The notes under the pieces are model-generated. The model searched no databases and was not told the origin of the DNA. It saw only the letters and a list, made by a program, of their open reading frames with translations. Source: Nitrospira sp. (GTDB lineage: Bacteria; Nitrospirota; Nitrospiria; Nitrospirales; Nitrospiraceae). Taken from it: DNA of 63,549 nt. The stretch covers positions 1 to 63,549 of the forward strand of contig JANDJC010000012.1 in the NCBI GenBank assembly GCA_024331045.1, in the 5' to 3' direction. This document shows, in pieces, positions 1 to 10,477 of this stretch (within the stretch, counting starts at the first letter, position 1; every line of letters starts with the position of its first letter). The position numbers were made by a program, and so were the translations under genes.

Positions 1-227
1 ATCGCAAAGCCTATGCCGATGATCTCCGGCGCAAAAATCACAATTTCCGTGGCATTACATGGGTGCTTCCTTGCGGGTGTTGCGGTGGTGGTTGATTTGC
101 ACCACCAAGGGGGTGATATCCACCAGGGGATTGCGTTGCCTTCAATGGAGGACTTCGGTTAGGGTAATAGCCGGAAATGTCTTGCGAGGAAGAGAACGAA
201 GAGGGGGCAAAAAACCAAGGGGGGCGT
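1..227 (+). other. Window edge, possible tail of an upstream gene
   Basis: Frame 1 is open from the first base to a TAG at 160-162 and could be the last 53 codons of an upstream gene. Frame 3 is also open, to about base 95. I recognise neither tail, so no product is assigned. Bases 163-227 lead into the bolA ribosome binding site. Confidence 0.25.
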
Positions 228-476
228 GTGATTACGGTGGAAGTTCTGACAGACTACATTCGAAAACATATGCCAGATGCGGTGGTGACGGTGACAGATC
301 GAACCGGAACCATGGACCACCTCAAAGTGCTGGTGGTATCGTCGGTCTTTCGGGACAAGACGCTGCTCGATCGGCATCGGATGATCTATCAGGCCTTGGA
401 TGCCCCACTGAAGGATGGTCGCATTCATGCGCTGGAGTTGACAGCCAAGACGCCGGCTGAGCAAGACGCCGGCTGA
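228..476 (+). CDS. bolA: BolA/IbaG-family protein
   Basis: This 82-residue protein belongs to the BolA family, small regulators that partner with monothiol glutaredoxins to bind or pass on [2Fe-2S] clusters in the cytoplasm. The family shape is visible: an N-terminal helix (VEVLTDYIRKHMP), a central strand with DHLKVLVVSSVF, then FRDKTLLDRHRMIYQAL and the C-terminal IHALELTAKTP. I chose the GTG at 228 because an AAGGGGGG-like ribosome binding site precedes it, and the upstream in-frame ATG at 177 would add a non-family charged tail. The glutaredoxin gene follows at 577, the usual functional pairing. The last codons and the stop lie in a 16-bp tandem repeat, so the C-terminus depends on repeat number. 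Family assignment is confident; whether it acts in Fe-S trafficking or stress response is inference. Confidence 0.85.
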   Translation: MITVEVLTDYIRKHMPDAVVTVTDRTGTMDHLKVLVVSSVFRDKTLLDRHRMIYQALDAPLKDGRIHALELTAKTPAEQDAG

Positions 477-493
477 GCAAGACGCCGGCTGAG
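446..493 (+). repeat. Three 16-bp direct repeats over the bolA stop
   Basis: The unit CAAGACGCCGGCTGAG occurs three times head to tail (446-461, 462-477, 478-493) with no mismatch. Sixteen is not a multiple of three, so each copy is read in a different frame. The bolA stop (TGA 474-476) lies in the second copy. Confidence 0.95.
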
Positions 494-576
494 ATGGGAG
501 CGTGAAGAAGGAAGACACAGAAGCCCAAACAGAAGAGAGCCAGGAAAGGGAGAGGCTCGGGGAGGAGGCTTACGTC

Positions 577-900
577 ATGGCAGATCCGATTGAAGAGGAG
601 ATTCAACGTGAGATTCGGACACATAAGATCTTGATTTATGGCAAAGGGACCAAAGAGATGCCGATGTGTGGATTTACGCGGGAGACCATGCAATTTTTCG
701 ACAAGTACGGCTATCCGTACGAGGTTATCGATGTGCTCTCCCAGCCGGCCAAGCGGGAAGCCCTCACCCGGATGACCAATTGGCCGACGTTGCCCAAGGT
801 TTTCATTGGAGGAACCTTCTACGGCGATACCGATATCCTCGATCCGATGGAGGTCAAGGGCGAGATCGGACCGTTGTTGAAGAAGGTGTTTGGACAGTGA
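577..900 (+). CDS. grxD: Monothiol glutaredoxin, Grx4 family
   Basis: The 107-residue product is a CGFS-type glutaredoxin that carries a [2Fe-2S] cluster with glutathione and hands it to acceptor proteins, often through BolA. The signature is clear: KGTKEMPMCGFT with the single active-site Cys in CGFT, then WPTLPKVFIGG (the TVP-like and GG glutathione-binding motifs) and a C-terminal helix. CGFT instead of CGFS is a small, known kind of variation. I chose ATG 577 because GGAGGAGG lies just upstream and the length then matches the family; the open frame extends to 502 but that extension is charged and low in family character. It sits about 100 bases after bolA on the same strand, probably in one transcript. 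Confidence 0.92.
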   Translation: MADPIEEEIQREIRTHKILIYGKGTKEMPMCGFTRETMQFFDKYGYPYEVIDVLSQPAKREALTRMTNWPTLPKVFIGGTFYGDTDILDPMEVKGEIGPLLKKVFGQ

Positions 901-1084
901 ATCGAACGTTCCGACCTTCGTCCGGTCTTGAAACCGTTCAGAGGCCACCAACCACAATGTCAACCACAATGTGATGAAAAGTAGGATGTTGTCCAAAGGA
1001 ACAAGGGGGGCTACCCATGGCCCCAGAGGTATGTGACGGCTGGATAACAGGTTTTCTCGTCGCTTTCAGCAAGGGGAAGAGGGG

Positions 1085-1942
1085 ATGTTGCCGTTGAGAA
1101 GGACGAGACTATGGACATGGGTGATGCCGGTGGTGGCGTGGGTGGCAGCGGGGGGCTGCGTTTCTCAAGGTCCGGCTTCCGGACATGGTCTGATTCCCGG
1201 CGCTGATTGGAGCAGCGTTCGGCTGGTCGATTTAACCCATGCATTTGGGGGAGAAACAATCGTGTGGCCGACCGAACAGGAATTCCGCCTGGTTATCCAA
1301 CAGGCGGGGGAGACGGAGGAGGGCTATTACTATGCCTCGAACCGGATCGAGATGCCAGAACATGGCGGCACTCATATCGATGCCCCGATTCATTTTTCGC
1401 GTGGTGGGCGAACGGTGGATCAGATCCCGTTGGAGGAATTGGTCGGGCCGGCAGTTCGGGTGGATGTGCGATCTCGGTGCGCCGATGATCGGGATTATCG
1501 CATGACGATTCAGGACTTTGTCCGGTGGGAAGCCGAGCATGGACGGATCCCTGATCGGGCCATTGTGCTGGTGGAAACCGGCTATGGCCGTTTCTGGCCC
1601 TCACGGGAACGATATCTAGGGACCGAGCAACGAGGAAGGAATGGGGTGAAGGCATTGCGGTTTCCTGGTTTGCATCCCGAGGCTGCCCAATGGCTGGTCC
1701 GCGAACGGCGGGTCAGGGCTGTCGGGATTGACACCGCGTCGATTGACTATGGTCAATCGACGACCTTCGAGACTCACGTGACACTCCTGTCTCATCAAGT
1801 GCCGGTGTTTGAAAACCTCGCCAATTTGGATCGCTTGCCGGACCGTGACTTTTCGGTGATCGCTCTGCCGATGAAAATTGCGGGGGGAAGCGGGGGACCC
1901 TTGCGCATTGTCGCGGTGCTGCCGGTAAGAAGTAAACCTTGA
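1085..1942 (+). CDS. Cyclase-family (kynurenine formamidase-like) lipoprotein
   Basis: A 285-residue protein of the metal-dependent cyclase/kynurenine formamidase fold. The metal site motif HGGTHIDAPIHF is intact (H-x-G-T-H-x-D-x-P-x-H-F), and later motifs such as VGIDTASIDYG and FENLANLD fit the family. The N-terminus is a lipoprotein signal: basic MLPLRRTR, a hydrophobic stretch, then lipobox AAGGC, so the mature protein should be anchored outside the cytoplasm. KynB enzymes are cytoplasmic and about 210 residues, so this one is longer and in a different compartment. ATG 1085 follows AGGGGAAGAGGGG. An indoleamine dioxygenase-family gene lies convergently 770 bases downstream. Other family members hydrolyse cyclic amides or isatin, so the substrate is open. 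Confidence 0.82.
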   Translation: MLPLRRTRLWTWVMPVVAWVAAGGCVSQGPASGHGLIPGADWSSVRLVDLTHAFGGETIVWPTEQEFRLVIQQAGETEEGYYYASNRIEMPEHGGTHIDAPIHFSRGGRTVDQIPLEELVGPAVRVDVRSRCADDRDYRMTIQDFVRWEAEHGRIPDRAIVLVETGYGRFWPSRERYLGTEQRGRNGVKALRFPGLHPEAAQWLVRERRVRAVGIDTASIDYGQSTTFETHVTLLSHQVPVFENLANLDRLPDRDFSVIALPMKIAGGSGGPLRIVAVLPVRSKP

Positions 1943-2713
1943 TGCCGAAAAAGTATGGTCGAGCGCGACGACCTTTGCGACGACCTTCGATTGTTTGCGA
2001 AGCCGTTCACTAATATCCCCAGCGATCCCAAACTGTGGCGATGAGGGTGATCTCTGCTCCCACAAGGAGCGGGTTTGCCTTTGTTGACAGAGTGTCGGCG
2101 GGTGATACGCTGAAACCAGCGTTCAACCTGTCTCAGGGAATGGGCATGGGCTCAGATGTCAGATGATGGAGATTGATGAATGGGGAGAGGTAAGGGAGGA
2201 GTGAGGGCCAATGGTTGAACGGCCACTCCTTTGCGAAAGCAGTCTGAGGCACGAGCATGATTTCTCTTCTTCTGGCGAGAACAGTGGCGGGTATCGTTGT
2301 GTTTATGCACGTGTTGCACGATTTCCTGTGTCCCTCTGAAGACGGATCTATTCCTCAATCAAACCGCATCAGCTCTCTGGGAAGATCAGGGTCACAACTG
2401 CCCCGCTGAGGAGAAGGCAGCGTCTTCTTCACCTCACCAAGAGAGAAACGGACACTGATCGAAGGGCTCTAGACCTCTCTTCTAGACCTCATCTGGTGAA
2501 AAACGGTCACCGGATTTCCTGCAAGCAGCCTGAGGGACAGGCACGAGAAGTCCGCTGTGGGCAATAAGGGGCGATTTTTGTCATCAACGATGGAAGAGGA
2601 GGCATCGCCTCTCACGGTGACTGTCGGTGCTCTGCACAGTGCCCGTGACAGGGGTCAACACATAAAGATGCCGCGGTTCCTGAACTGCCCGGCCATGATG
2701 TCACAGTGATGGG
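1943..2713. other. Intergenic, no supported gene
   Basis: A 771-base stretch between two convergent genes. Short open frames on both strands have no ribosome binding site or family resemblance. I see two trivial duplications, GCGACGACCTT twice near 1965-1989 and TCTAGACCTC twice near 2468-2490, and no convincing terminator. Confidence 0.5.
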
Positions 2714-3916
2714 CTAGGACGCGATGGCCTGTTTGGTTTCATCCAAGTGTTTTTGGAGATAGGTCATGAACGGGGTGCCGCCGGTTCCCACGGCGGTGGG
2801 ATTGCTCGCGTGGGTTTGGTGCTGGCGGTAGATGTACTCGTCGGCATAGCCGAGGTGGATGGCCCGGAACTGAGCCAAAAGGTCGACGCAATCCCGATAG
2901 GCTGACCAAAGTCGGGGGTGGTCCCCTTTGCGGTCGCGGATGTAGCCGGGCAGCAGGGGGCGCCCCTGGTTGTCGGTTCGGCTTTCCAGAACCTCAAGAA
3001 ATGAACGGTGGCGCGGCGGCATGTACTCCCGCATCTCGCGTAGATACACCGTCAAGGGGTCGGGGGCATGATGGATGCCAAGTCCCGCATCCAGGCACGG
3101 CACAATCGTGCTTTGAGCCCCGGTTTCTCCTCGGAACTGTTGTGGCTGTCCTCCATAGGCACCGACCTTTTCATAAAGGAGGCCATGGGGTAACGAAGGG
3201 TTGTTCTTCCAGCCATGAATATAGGGTCTCACTCTGGTGTAATACACATAGGGATCGCAACGTTCTTTCATACGGAGCAGAGTGTCCTTCATGGCAGTCT
3301 GAGCGGAGGCGAGGGCCTGTAAGCCGGACAGCACGTCCTCGTCGTTTCCTTCTGAGGCGCCGTTCATCGCTCGTACCAACCCCTCGAGCCCAGGGCCCGC
3401 TTGCCTCTCGATCTGGATGTGGATGACGACGAACCATTCTTCATCGAGGCCGCCAAGAAAGTTCTGAAGGAGCACCACATTGTCGAGTTCGATGGGTTTG
3501 GTCCGGTCCAAGCGGCGCCAGTTGTCCAGCGCGTAAGAAGCATAGGAGAGGACGGGAGGGCGGCCAAGCCGACTGGCGATCTGATGCCATGGTTTGGCCA
3601 GTTGCGGCGGTATTCGATCGGCAGGATGGCGCGGATCTTCCCAGACGTATGCGTGGCCAGCGAACGACAGGATCCGCATCGCGGCTTGGTAGTCGGCATC
3701 GCTCCAGCTCATGGGAATTTGAGCAAGAAGCGACGACTGTTCGTGGATGAATTGGCGAACGCGATGGGCACTTAACAGTTTGGGCAATTCGCGACCCAGG
3801 TGATTAAGGAGGGGACAGTCAGGAAGAGTCTCCACGGGATCGGACGGGAGAAACCCTCCTTCTGGAGAGAGCGCAAAATCTATGAGCCGAATCGGCGAGT
3901 TTGGACGACGATCCAT
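2714..3916 (-). CDS. Indoleamine 2,3-dioxygenase family haem protein
   Basis: This 400-residue protein matches the indoleamine 2,3-dioxygenase family, haem enzymes that open the indole ring of tryptophan to N-formylkynurenine. Recognisable segments in order: YASYALDNWRRLD, a Y-Y-x3-R block followed by PYIHGWKNNPSLPHGLLYE (the Arg corresponds to human Arg231; the Phe226 position is Tyr), GETGAQSTIVPCLDAGLGI, LREMREYMPPRHRSFL, the proximal haem ligand region FRAIHLGYADEYIY with its His, and AVGTGGTPFMTYL. The glycine-rich GTGG loop that orders on substrate binding in human IDO1 is kept. Start is uncertain: ATG 3916 has AGGA at some distance, and ATG 3946 would add ten residues. No signal peptide is seen, so it should be cytoplasmic. 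The neighbouring kynurenine formamidase-like gene makes a link to tryptophan breakdown tempting but unproven. Confidence 0.85.
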   Translation of the reverse strand: MDRRPNSPIRLIDFALSPEGGFLPSDPVETLPDCPLLNHLGRELPKLLSAHRVRQFIHEQSSLLAQIPMSWSDADYQAAMRILSFAGHAYVWEDPRHPADRIPPQLAKPWHQIASRLGRPPVLSYASYALDNWRRLDRTKPIELDNVVLLQNFLGGLDEEWFVVIHIQIERQAGPGLEGLVRAMNGASEGNDEDVLSGLQALASAQTAMKDTLLRMKERCDPYVYYTRVRPYIHGWKNNPSLPHGLLYEKVGAYGGQPQQFRGETGAQSTIVPCLDAGLGIHHAPDPLTVYLREMREYMPPRHRSFLEVLESRTDNQGRPLLPGYIRDRKGDHPRLWSAYRDCVDLLAQFRAIHLGYADEYIYRQHQTHASNPTAVGTGGTPFMTYLQKHLDETKQAIAS

Positions 3917-4127
3917 GGCGGTCTTAAGTCCTACTCTATCATTCATGGAAGAGATTGCAATATGCTGGAGAAGAAGGTTTACAATTATCAAGCAAGAAAG
4001 TGAAGAAGAAGCAGCCTGGCACAGGGGGAGCAACAGCTATGAAAAAAAGAGGATGTGTCTTGTTCACGAATATCAATGGACCTGTTGAGGGTTGCTGCTA
4101 TAGTTGAATCAGAAAGGAGGTGGCGTT

Positions 4128-4922
4128 GTGGCGTATTGGCAAGGGTATCTACCGTTCGCAGCGAGTGGGCTGCTGCTCTTCTCAATGGCTTCTTGGGTTG
4201 GGGCGGAGGGGGAAGGGCGTACGGTTCGCGACCGTGCGATGTATCTCAAACATGATGGAGGAACCTATACCCATTACCTTGAGTTGCGCGCCGACGGATC
4301 ATACCGGCGGGTGGCCCGAGGGCCTCAGTATAGTGAGGAGCGGGACCGGGGAACTTGGCAACAGACCAGCTCGCGGAATCTGCTGCTTCGATCGGATGCT
4401 CATTTGCGCAACATCAGTGCGGGGGATCTGTTCATTTCCATGCGGCAGCCGGAGCGACTCAAAACTCTGCCCGACCTCAAGCAGCGGATTCAAGCATTCC
4501 TCAAAGCTCATCGCTCGCAGGAATTTCCCGCTGAAGATATCGAACGCATTCGTGAGACTACGGTCGGGAGCGATCCTCCCCTCAAAATTTCCGACATTAC
4601 GGTCCTGGGGTCCAAATGGGTACAGCGATCGGATGTGGAAAAGCTGGTGATCGAAATTGATCGCTTTTTAGCCAGTAGCGAGAAAAATCTTTTTACGTTG
4701 GTGCCGGTAGAGTACAAGACGGCGATCATCTATGTGGATGACGATCGGGCTGAACTCACCAAGAAAATCATCGCCGACGAACTGGCAGGATCATCTGCGC
4801 TCTCGTCCTTTTCGGCAGATCGACATGGGTATCAGGAAATCGGTGAGGCGCAATTCTTAAAGGAAACGAGCAACTCTCAGGCCGTCTCCCTTTCACGGGA
4901 AGCGAGTGAATCCCACAAATGA
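4128..4922 (+). CDS. Secreted protein of unknown function
   Basis: A 264-residue product with a probable signal peptide (hydrophobic LPFAASGLLLFSMASWVGA, cleavage after about residue 26). The first mature part, DRAMYLKHDGGTYTHYLELRADGSYRR with GTWQQTSSRNLLLRS, reads like a small beta-rich domain of the kind that describes a dose-dependent expression template. The second half is alpha/beta with no motif I recognise. GTG 4128 was chosen because a near-perfect AAAGGAGG sits at 4113-4120. The gene stands alone, divergent from the dioxygenase and convergent with ahcY. I do not recognise the family. Confidence 0.7.
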   Translation: MAYWQGYLPFAASGLLLFSMASWVGAEGEGRTVRDRAMYLKHDGGTYTHYLELRADGSYRRVARGPQYSEERDRGTWQQTSSRNLLLRSDAHLRNISAGDLFISMRQPERLKTLPDLKQRIQAFLKAHRSQEFPAEDIERIRETTVGSDPPLKISDITVLGSKWVQRSDVEKLVIEIDRFLASSEKNLFTLVPVEYKTAIIYVDDDRAELTKKIIADELAGSSALSSFSADRHGYQEIGEAQFLKETSNSQAVSLSREASESHK

Positions 4923-5006
4923 GCAATGACGTCAGCGAGCGGCACAGACTCCGCGGCTACTCCGTCAAACCAAGGGGGTAGGAAATAGAGGATTCTGTTG
5001 GGAAAT

Positions 5007-5034
5007 GGCTCCGGCCGCCGAGTCGGCCGGAGCC
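5007..5034. terminator. GC-rich hairpin between convergent genes
   Basis: GGCTCCGGCC and GGCCGGAGCC form a perfect 10-bp stem around an 8-base loop. It lies between the stops of the secreted unknown (4922) and ahcY (5115), so it could end transcription from both sides. There is no clear T-run, so it may work with Rho or only as an RNA 3' end stabiliser. Confidence 0.55.
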
Positions 5035-5114
5035 TGAGCAAGGGCAAGCCATCCTTCTCGGGAGCAAGGTCCAACCATTGCCTAGTGAGGAGCTTTGGGA
5101 GATGAGGAGGAGCC

Positions 5115-6497
<1,383 letters not shown>

Positions 6498-6502
6498 TCA
6501 AA

Positions 6503-7651
6503 TCAGAGCTTGGCCTCTTTGCGAAGCACCGCGGCTTTGTCCGTTCGTTCCCACGTGAACTCCGGCTCATTGCGACCAAAGTGTCCGTAGGCAGCGGTTT
6601 TGCGATAGATGGGCCGGCGCAGTTTCAGATGATCGATGATCCCGCGTGGCGTCAAGGGAAAATGTTTGCGGACCAACTTATCCAGATGGTCGACGGATAC
6701 TTTTTCGGTGTTCTTGGTATCGACGAGGACCGAAACGGGGTCAGCGACGCCAATGGCATAGGCCAATTGCACCTCGCATTTGTCGGCCAAACCAGCGGCG
6801 ACGATATTTTTTGCGATATAGCGGGCCATATAGGAGGCCGACCGATCCACCTTCGTCGGATCTTTCCCGGAGAACGCTCCGCCTCCGTGGCTGCCTTGGC
6901 CTCCGTAGGTGTCGACGATGATCTTTCGGCCAGTCAGTCCCGTGTCGCCCATCGGACCCCCCACGACGAATCGGCCCGTTGGATTGATATGGTGCTTGAC
7001 GCTTGCCGGGTCATAGAGCGACGTGGGCATGACGGGTTTGATGACATGCTCTAAGACATCCCGTTCGATTTGCTTGCTGGTGACGTCCGGGCTGTGTTGC
7101 GTGGATACGACGATCGTGTCGATTCGCACGGGCCTGCCGTTTTTATATTCGACCGTCACTTGTGATTTGCCGTCCGGACGCACCCATTTCAGTTTGTTTG
7201 TTTTGCGCACTTCGGCAAGGCGCTTGGTTAGCCGATGGGCTAGGACGATGGGCATCGGCATCAGTTCTTCCGTTTCATTGGTCGCGTAGCCGAACATCAA
7301 CCCTTGGTCCCCGGCTCCGCCGGAGTCGACGCCCATGGCGATATCGCAGGATTGATGATGGATGGATGTCAAAACGGAGCACGTGTGGTAGTCGAACCCC
7401 CAGGATGCATCGGTGTAGCCGATGTCTTTGATGACTTCTCGAATGACGTCGGGGATTTCCACATAGGCTTTCGTGGTAATTTCACCTGCAACAAAGGCGA
7501 TCCCCGTGGTCAGGATGGTCTCACAGGCGACGCGACAATTCTTGTCCTTGGCGATCAAGGCGTCCAAAATGCCATCGGATATTTGATCGGCGATTTTGTC
7601 CGGGTGCCCTTCGGTGACGGATTCCGACGTAAACAAATAGTTGCTTCGCAT
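6503..7651 (-). CDS. metK: S-adenosylmethionine synthetase
   Basis: Methionine adenosyltransferase makes SAM from methionine and ATP. The 382-residue sequence has the standard motifs: [12 protein letters not shown] near residue 16, the active-site peptide [35 protein letters not shown], and the P-loop-like [16 protein letters not shown]. Length is normal for bacteria. ATG 7651 follows AGAGGATC. It is the first gene of a metK-ahcY unit; a plausible promoter lies at 7761-7790. SAM made here feeds methylation and also the radical-SAM enzyme HpnH encoded in the window. A short CTCCGC/GCGGAG hairpin sits between metK and ahcY at 6472-6487. Confidence 0.98.
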   Translation of the reverse strand: MRSNYLFTSESVTEGHPDKIADQISDGILDALIAKDKNCRVACETILTTGIAFVAGEITTKAYVEIPDVIREVIKDIGYTDASWGFDYHTCSVLTSIHHQSCDIAMGVDSGGAGDQGLMFGYATNETEELMPMPIVLAHRLTKRLAEVRKTNKLKWVRPDGKSQVTVEYKNGRPVRIDTIVVSTQHSPDVTSKQIERDVLEHVIKPVMPTSLYDPASVKHHINPTGRFVVGGPMGDTGLTGRKIIVDTYGGQGSHGGGAFSGKDPTKVDRSASYMARYIAKNIVAAGLADKCEVQLAYAIGVADPVSVLVDTKNTEKVSVDHLDKLVRKHFPLTPRGIIDHLKLRRPIYRKTAAYGHFGRNEPEFTWERTDKAAVLRKEAKL

Positions 7652-7760
7652 AGGGATCCTCTGGGTTAAGGTGATGAACAGTGGCCGTGCGACTCCTTCA
7701 CTAGGACGTTGTTGAAATGAGTGGTCCCGGTCGAACGCGTGCTCCGACCAAAACGCGGAA

Positions 7761-7790
7761 ATTGTAGAGAAGCCAGTACCTTTTTGTCTA
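7761..7790 (-). promoter_or_regulatory. Candidate sigma-70 promoter for metK-ahcY
   Basis: Read on the minus strand, TAGACA (7785-7790) and TACAAT (7761-7766) are separated by 18 bases. The predicted start would leave a leader of about 100 bases before metK. Confidence 0.5.
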
Positions 7791-7930
7791 TGGTTTCTTC
7801 TCTCCTCTTCTGCTCTGCCCTTCTGCCATAAAGGGGGCCGTAGCCTCTCCCCTTTCTTGACGGAATTTCCAAGCCGTTTGTAAGATGCTCACGTTGTGAG
7901 GGCCATGGTCCCTCAGAGAGGAAGGTGCTG

Positions 7931-8491
7931 GTGCGATCAGCGTGGGCTGCCCTGCTGATAGGGGGGCAGGTCGGCATTTCGTTGCTCCCAGCAGTGGCGG
8001 GGTCGGCCATGACCCCGTTGTCTTCGGTTGTGGAGGTGCGGAGTGCTGAACGGAATGTACCCGGCATTGGTGATGAGGCGCCAGATTTTCGCTTGCCCGA
8101 CCTTGAGGGGGCAGTGGTAAGTCTCTCGCAATTTCGCGGGAAGGTCGTCCTCTTGAATTTTTGGGCGACTTGGTGCGGTCCCTGTCGCATCGAGATGCCG
8201 GCCATGGAGCGACTCTATCGCTCGCTTCCCCGTCAGGACTTTGCAATCCTTGCTGTGTCAACGGATCCCCTGGGTCCGGCAGTCACCCGGCCGTTTCAAC
8301 AGGAAATGGGGCTGACGTTCCCCATCGTCCATGACCGTGATATGAGGGTGGGGGTGACCTATGGCGTGCGAACGCTCCCCCTGAGCTTCATGGTGGACCG
8401 TCAGGGGGTCATTCGCAAGAAAATTTTTGGCGCTCGGGATTGGGACTCGGCAGAAGCCCGCGCTCTGATCCGGATGCTCATGAAGTCATAG
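7931..8491 (+). CDS. TlpA/ResA-like thioredoxin, exported
   Basis: A 186-residue thioredoxin-fold protein of the TlpA/ResA/CcmG group, which reduces periplasmic disulphides, usually those of apocytochrome c before haem attachment. The active site WATWCGPCR is intact, preceded by PDFRLPDLEGAVVSLSQFRGK, and the cis-proline region is TLPLSFMVDRQG. An N-terminal hydrophobic segment (SAWAALLIGGQVGISLLPAVAG) serves as signal peptide or anchor. GTG 7931 is preferred over GTG 7925 because its spacing from AGAGG is better. The ccdA gene starts 2 bases after its stop, so CcdA probably supplies its reducing power. The many c-type cytochromes encoded between 39 and 51 kb are likely clients. Confidence 0.9.
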   Translation: MRSAWAALLIGGQVGISLLPAVAGSAMTPLSSVVEVRSAERNVPGIGDEAPDFRLPDLEGAVVSLSQFRGKVVLLNFWATWCGPCRIEMPAMERLYRSLPRQDFAILAVSTDPLGPAVTRPFQQEMGLTFPIVHDRDMRVGVTYGVRTLPLSFMVDRQGVIRKKIFGARDWDSAEARALIRMLMKS

Positions 8492-8493
8492 TG

Positions 8494-9240
8494 ATGTCGC
8501 AAGCACTTCCCAATATTTCCCTTGTTGCGGCCTTCTCGGCCGGACTCCTCTCGTTTGTTTCTCCCTGCGTGTTGCCGCTGGTTCCTTCGTACATTTCCTA
8601 CATCACGGGACTCTCGGTTGAGCAACTGATGAATGCGTCGGAGCGGGATAAGTTTAAGAAGGCGATCGTACTCAATTCGCTCTTATTCATCATGGGATTC
8701 TCGGTGGTCTTCATTGCGTTCGGCGCCTCGGCGAGTTTCATAGGACAGATGCTGGTCGCCTACCAGGATTATATCCGGCGGGGAGGGGGAATTCTCATCG
8801 TACTTTTCGGGCTGTACCTTCTGGGCATCTTAAATCTCAGATTCTTAAAAACTGAGCGGCGCTTTCAGTTTCGCCGTCGCCCCGCCGGGTATGCGGGATC
8901 GTTTTTGGTCGGCGTGGCATTTGCCGCTGGATGGACGCCCTGTGTGGGACCGGTTCTGGGGTCGATTTTGCTGTATGCCAGCACGAGCGATTCGCTCTTA
9001 AGTGGGGTGGTGCTCTTGACCTGTTATTCACTCGGTCTTGGTCTGCCCCTGTTCCTTACCGCCTTGGGCGTGGACCGATTTCTGGCCTATTTCAAGGGTG
9101 TCCGTACCTATCTGTGGGGGGTCTCCACGGTGAGCGGGCTATTGCTTGTTGCCGTAGGGGTAATGATCTATGCCAACTCTCTTACCATGGTGACGAGTTT
9201 TCTTGAACGGTACGGCATTGGCTGGTATCTGGGACAGTAA
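8494..9240 (+). CDS. ccdA: Cytochrome c biogenesis protein CcdA
   Basis: CcdA is the inner-membrane thiol reductase that carries electrons from cytoplasmic thioredoxin to periplasmic proteins such as TlpA/ResA. The 248-residue protein has the two conserved cysteine motifs, SPCVLPLVPSY in the first membrane segment and GWTPCVGPVLGS in the fourth, and about six membrane spans. ATG 8494 gives the family start (ISLVAAFSAGLLSFVSPC), and the gene begins 2 bases after tlpA ends, implying translational coupling. It is convergent with bamD, and the 292 bases between them hold no gene I can see. Confidence 0.96.
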   Translation: MSQALPNISLVAAFSAGLLSFVSPCVLPLVPSYISYITGLSVEQLMNASERDKFKKAIVLNSLLFIMGFSVVFIAFGASASFIGQMLVAYQDYIRRGGGILIVLFGLYLLGILNLRFLKTERRFQFRRRPAGYAGSFLVGVAFAAGWTPCVGPVLGSILLYASTSDSLLSGVVLLTCYSLGLGLPLFLTALGVDRFLAYFKGVRTYLWGVSTVSGLLLVAVGVMIYANSLTMVTSFLERYGIGWYLGQ

Positions 9241-9532
9241 GAAAGAACGGTTCTCTGGTGCGATCGGTCCTCTAGCATGTGGAACCGACCTAATCTTCGT
9301 TTCCGCTCCGGTTTGTGGGCAGACTTTCAAGATTCTAACTGATCTTGGTCAACGACAAGCATCCGTCGTTGGTGGGTGTGACGTTTGCCGGGCGGAAGAG
9401 AGAACACTCCCACGAAGCCCTTTACGGAACCTTCTTGAGCGCTAGTTCCCTTCCAGAGGTCCGTAGACCTTAGATCTTGTGCTCAAGGGCAATAAGGAGC
9501 TGGGTGATGAACAGCAGCAACAAGGCGATCAG

Positions 9533-10477
9533 CTAACACCAGGCGCCGAGGCGGCAGGCGGTCACGGTCTGACCGACCGAAACGGGAGGAGCAATGCTCA
9601 AGGAGGGTAATCGAGAGGTGGATAGCAAATTCGACATTGAGGGTGATGAGGAAGCCGCGTGTTCACTGCTCCCCGTTGATCCACTGGAGGTCTGGGCAGA
9701 ACTGGAGGGGCTAGAGGTGTCCTTGAGTTTGGCCAAGAGACTTTTCCCTTGGTCCGCTGCCGAACTATGAGGATAGTTCTCAACCAGCAGATTGAGGCGC
9801 TCTCGCGCCCAATCGTCGGCGCCCATCTCATGGTAACTCATTGCCAGGAAATAGAGGGCATCTGGGGCCACCGGGCGGTCCGGGTACAGTTTCAGGATCT
9901 GTTCAAAACGATGGGCGGCGGCCAAATACGATCCACGCCGGTAGTAAAAACGGCCGACGAACAGATGCATCTCTGCCAGCCAGTTATGACACTCTTCGAG
10001 TTTTTCCAGGGCGAGCGCATCATACCGGCTCCCTGGAAATTCTTTCCGCACCCGTTCAAATGCGAGGATGGCTTTCTGCATGGGTTCGGGGTCCCGATCG
10101 ATGGTTTTGGCCATCTTCATGTGAACTTCTCCGATGCGAAACGCGGCATAGGGAGCCAGCGGATGACTTTTATAAAACTCCAAGAAACGGTTGAACTCGG
10201 TTAACGCTTCCGCGTACTCCTCTTTTTCAAAAAAGGATTCTCCTCGCTTCATGATGACGTTGGGGTGATAGTAGCGTTCTGTGCTGTCTTCGATAAAAAT
10301 TTGCTCGTCCGTGCCGCTAATGGGATGTTTGATAAGATCCCTAATGTCCTTGGTGCCGCCGGAGCACGAGATCAGCAGTGCCGCCCCCGCGAGGAGGAAT
10401 CCTGTTCTGGCACGTCTCGCGAAAGCCAGGGCTGGAGTTCGTGATTGTGTGGGAGAGGAGCATGACGACCGTTGCAT
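9533..10477 (-). CDS. bamD: Outer membrane assembly lipoprotein BamD-like
   Basis: BamD is the TPR lipoprotein of the BAM machine that inserts beta-barrel proteins into the outer membrane. The 314-residue product has a lipoprotein signal ending in LLISCSGG, then tetratricopeptide-like repeats (GESFFEKEEYAEALTEFNRF, YYRRGSYLAAAHRFEQIL, YFLAMSYHEMGADDWARE) typical of the YfiO/ComL group. The last 60 residues are a Ser/Pro-rich tail (SSPSSSAQTSSGSTGSS onward) not usual in the family, perhaps extending the reading frame past the folded part. ATG 10477 has GAAGGAG four to five bases upstream. The gene stands alone and is divergent from fabH. Confidence 0.9.
   Translation of the reverse strand: MQRSSCSSPTQSRTPALAFARRARTGFLLAGAALLISCSGGTKDIRDLIKHPISGTDEQIFIEDSTERYYHPNVIMKRGESFFEKEEYAEALTEFNRFLEFYKSHPLAPYAAFRIGEVHMKMAKTIDRDPEPMQKAILAFERVRKEFPGSRYDALALEKLEECHNWLAEMHLFVGRFYYRRGSYLAAAHRFEQILKLYPDRPVAPDALYFLAMSYHEMGADDWARERLNLLVENYPHSSAADQGKSLLAKLKDTSSPSSSAQTSSGSTGSSEHAASSSPSMSNLLSTSRLPSLSIAPPVSVGQTVTACRLGAWC

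Noticed and set aside
2152..2358. 68-codon minus frame in the intergenic space
   Set aside because: No ribosome binding site and unnatural composition.
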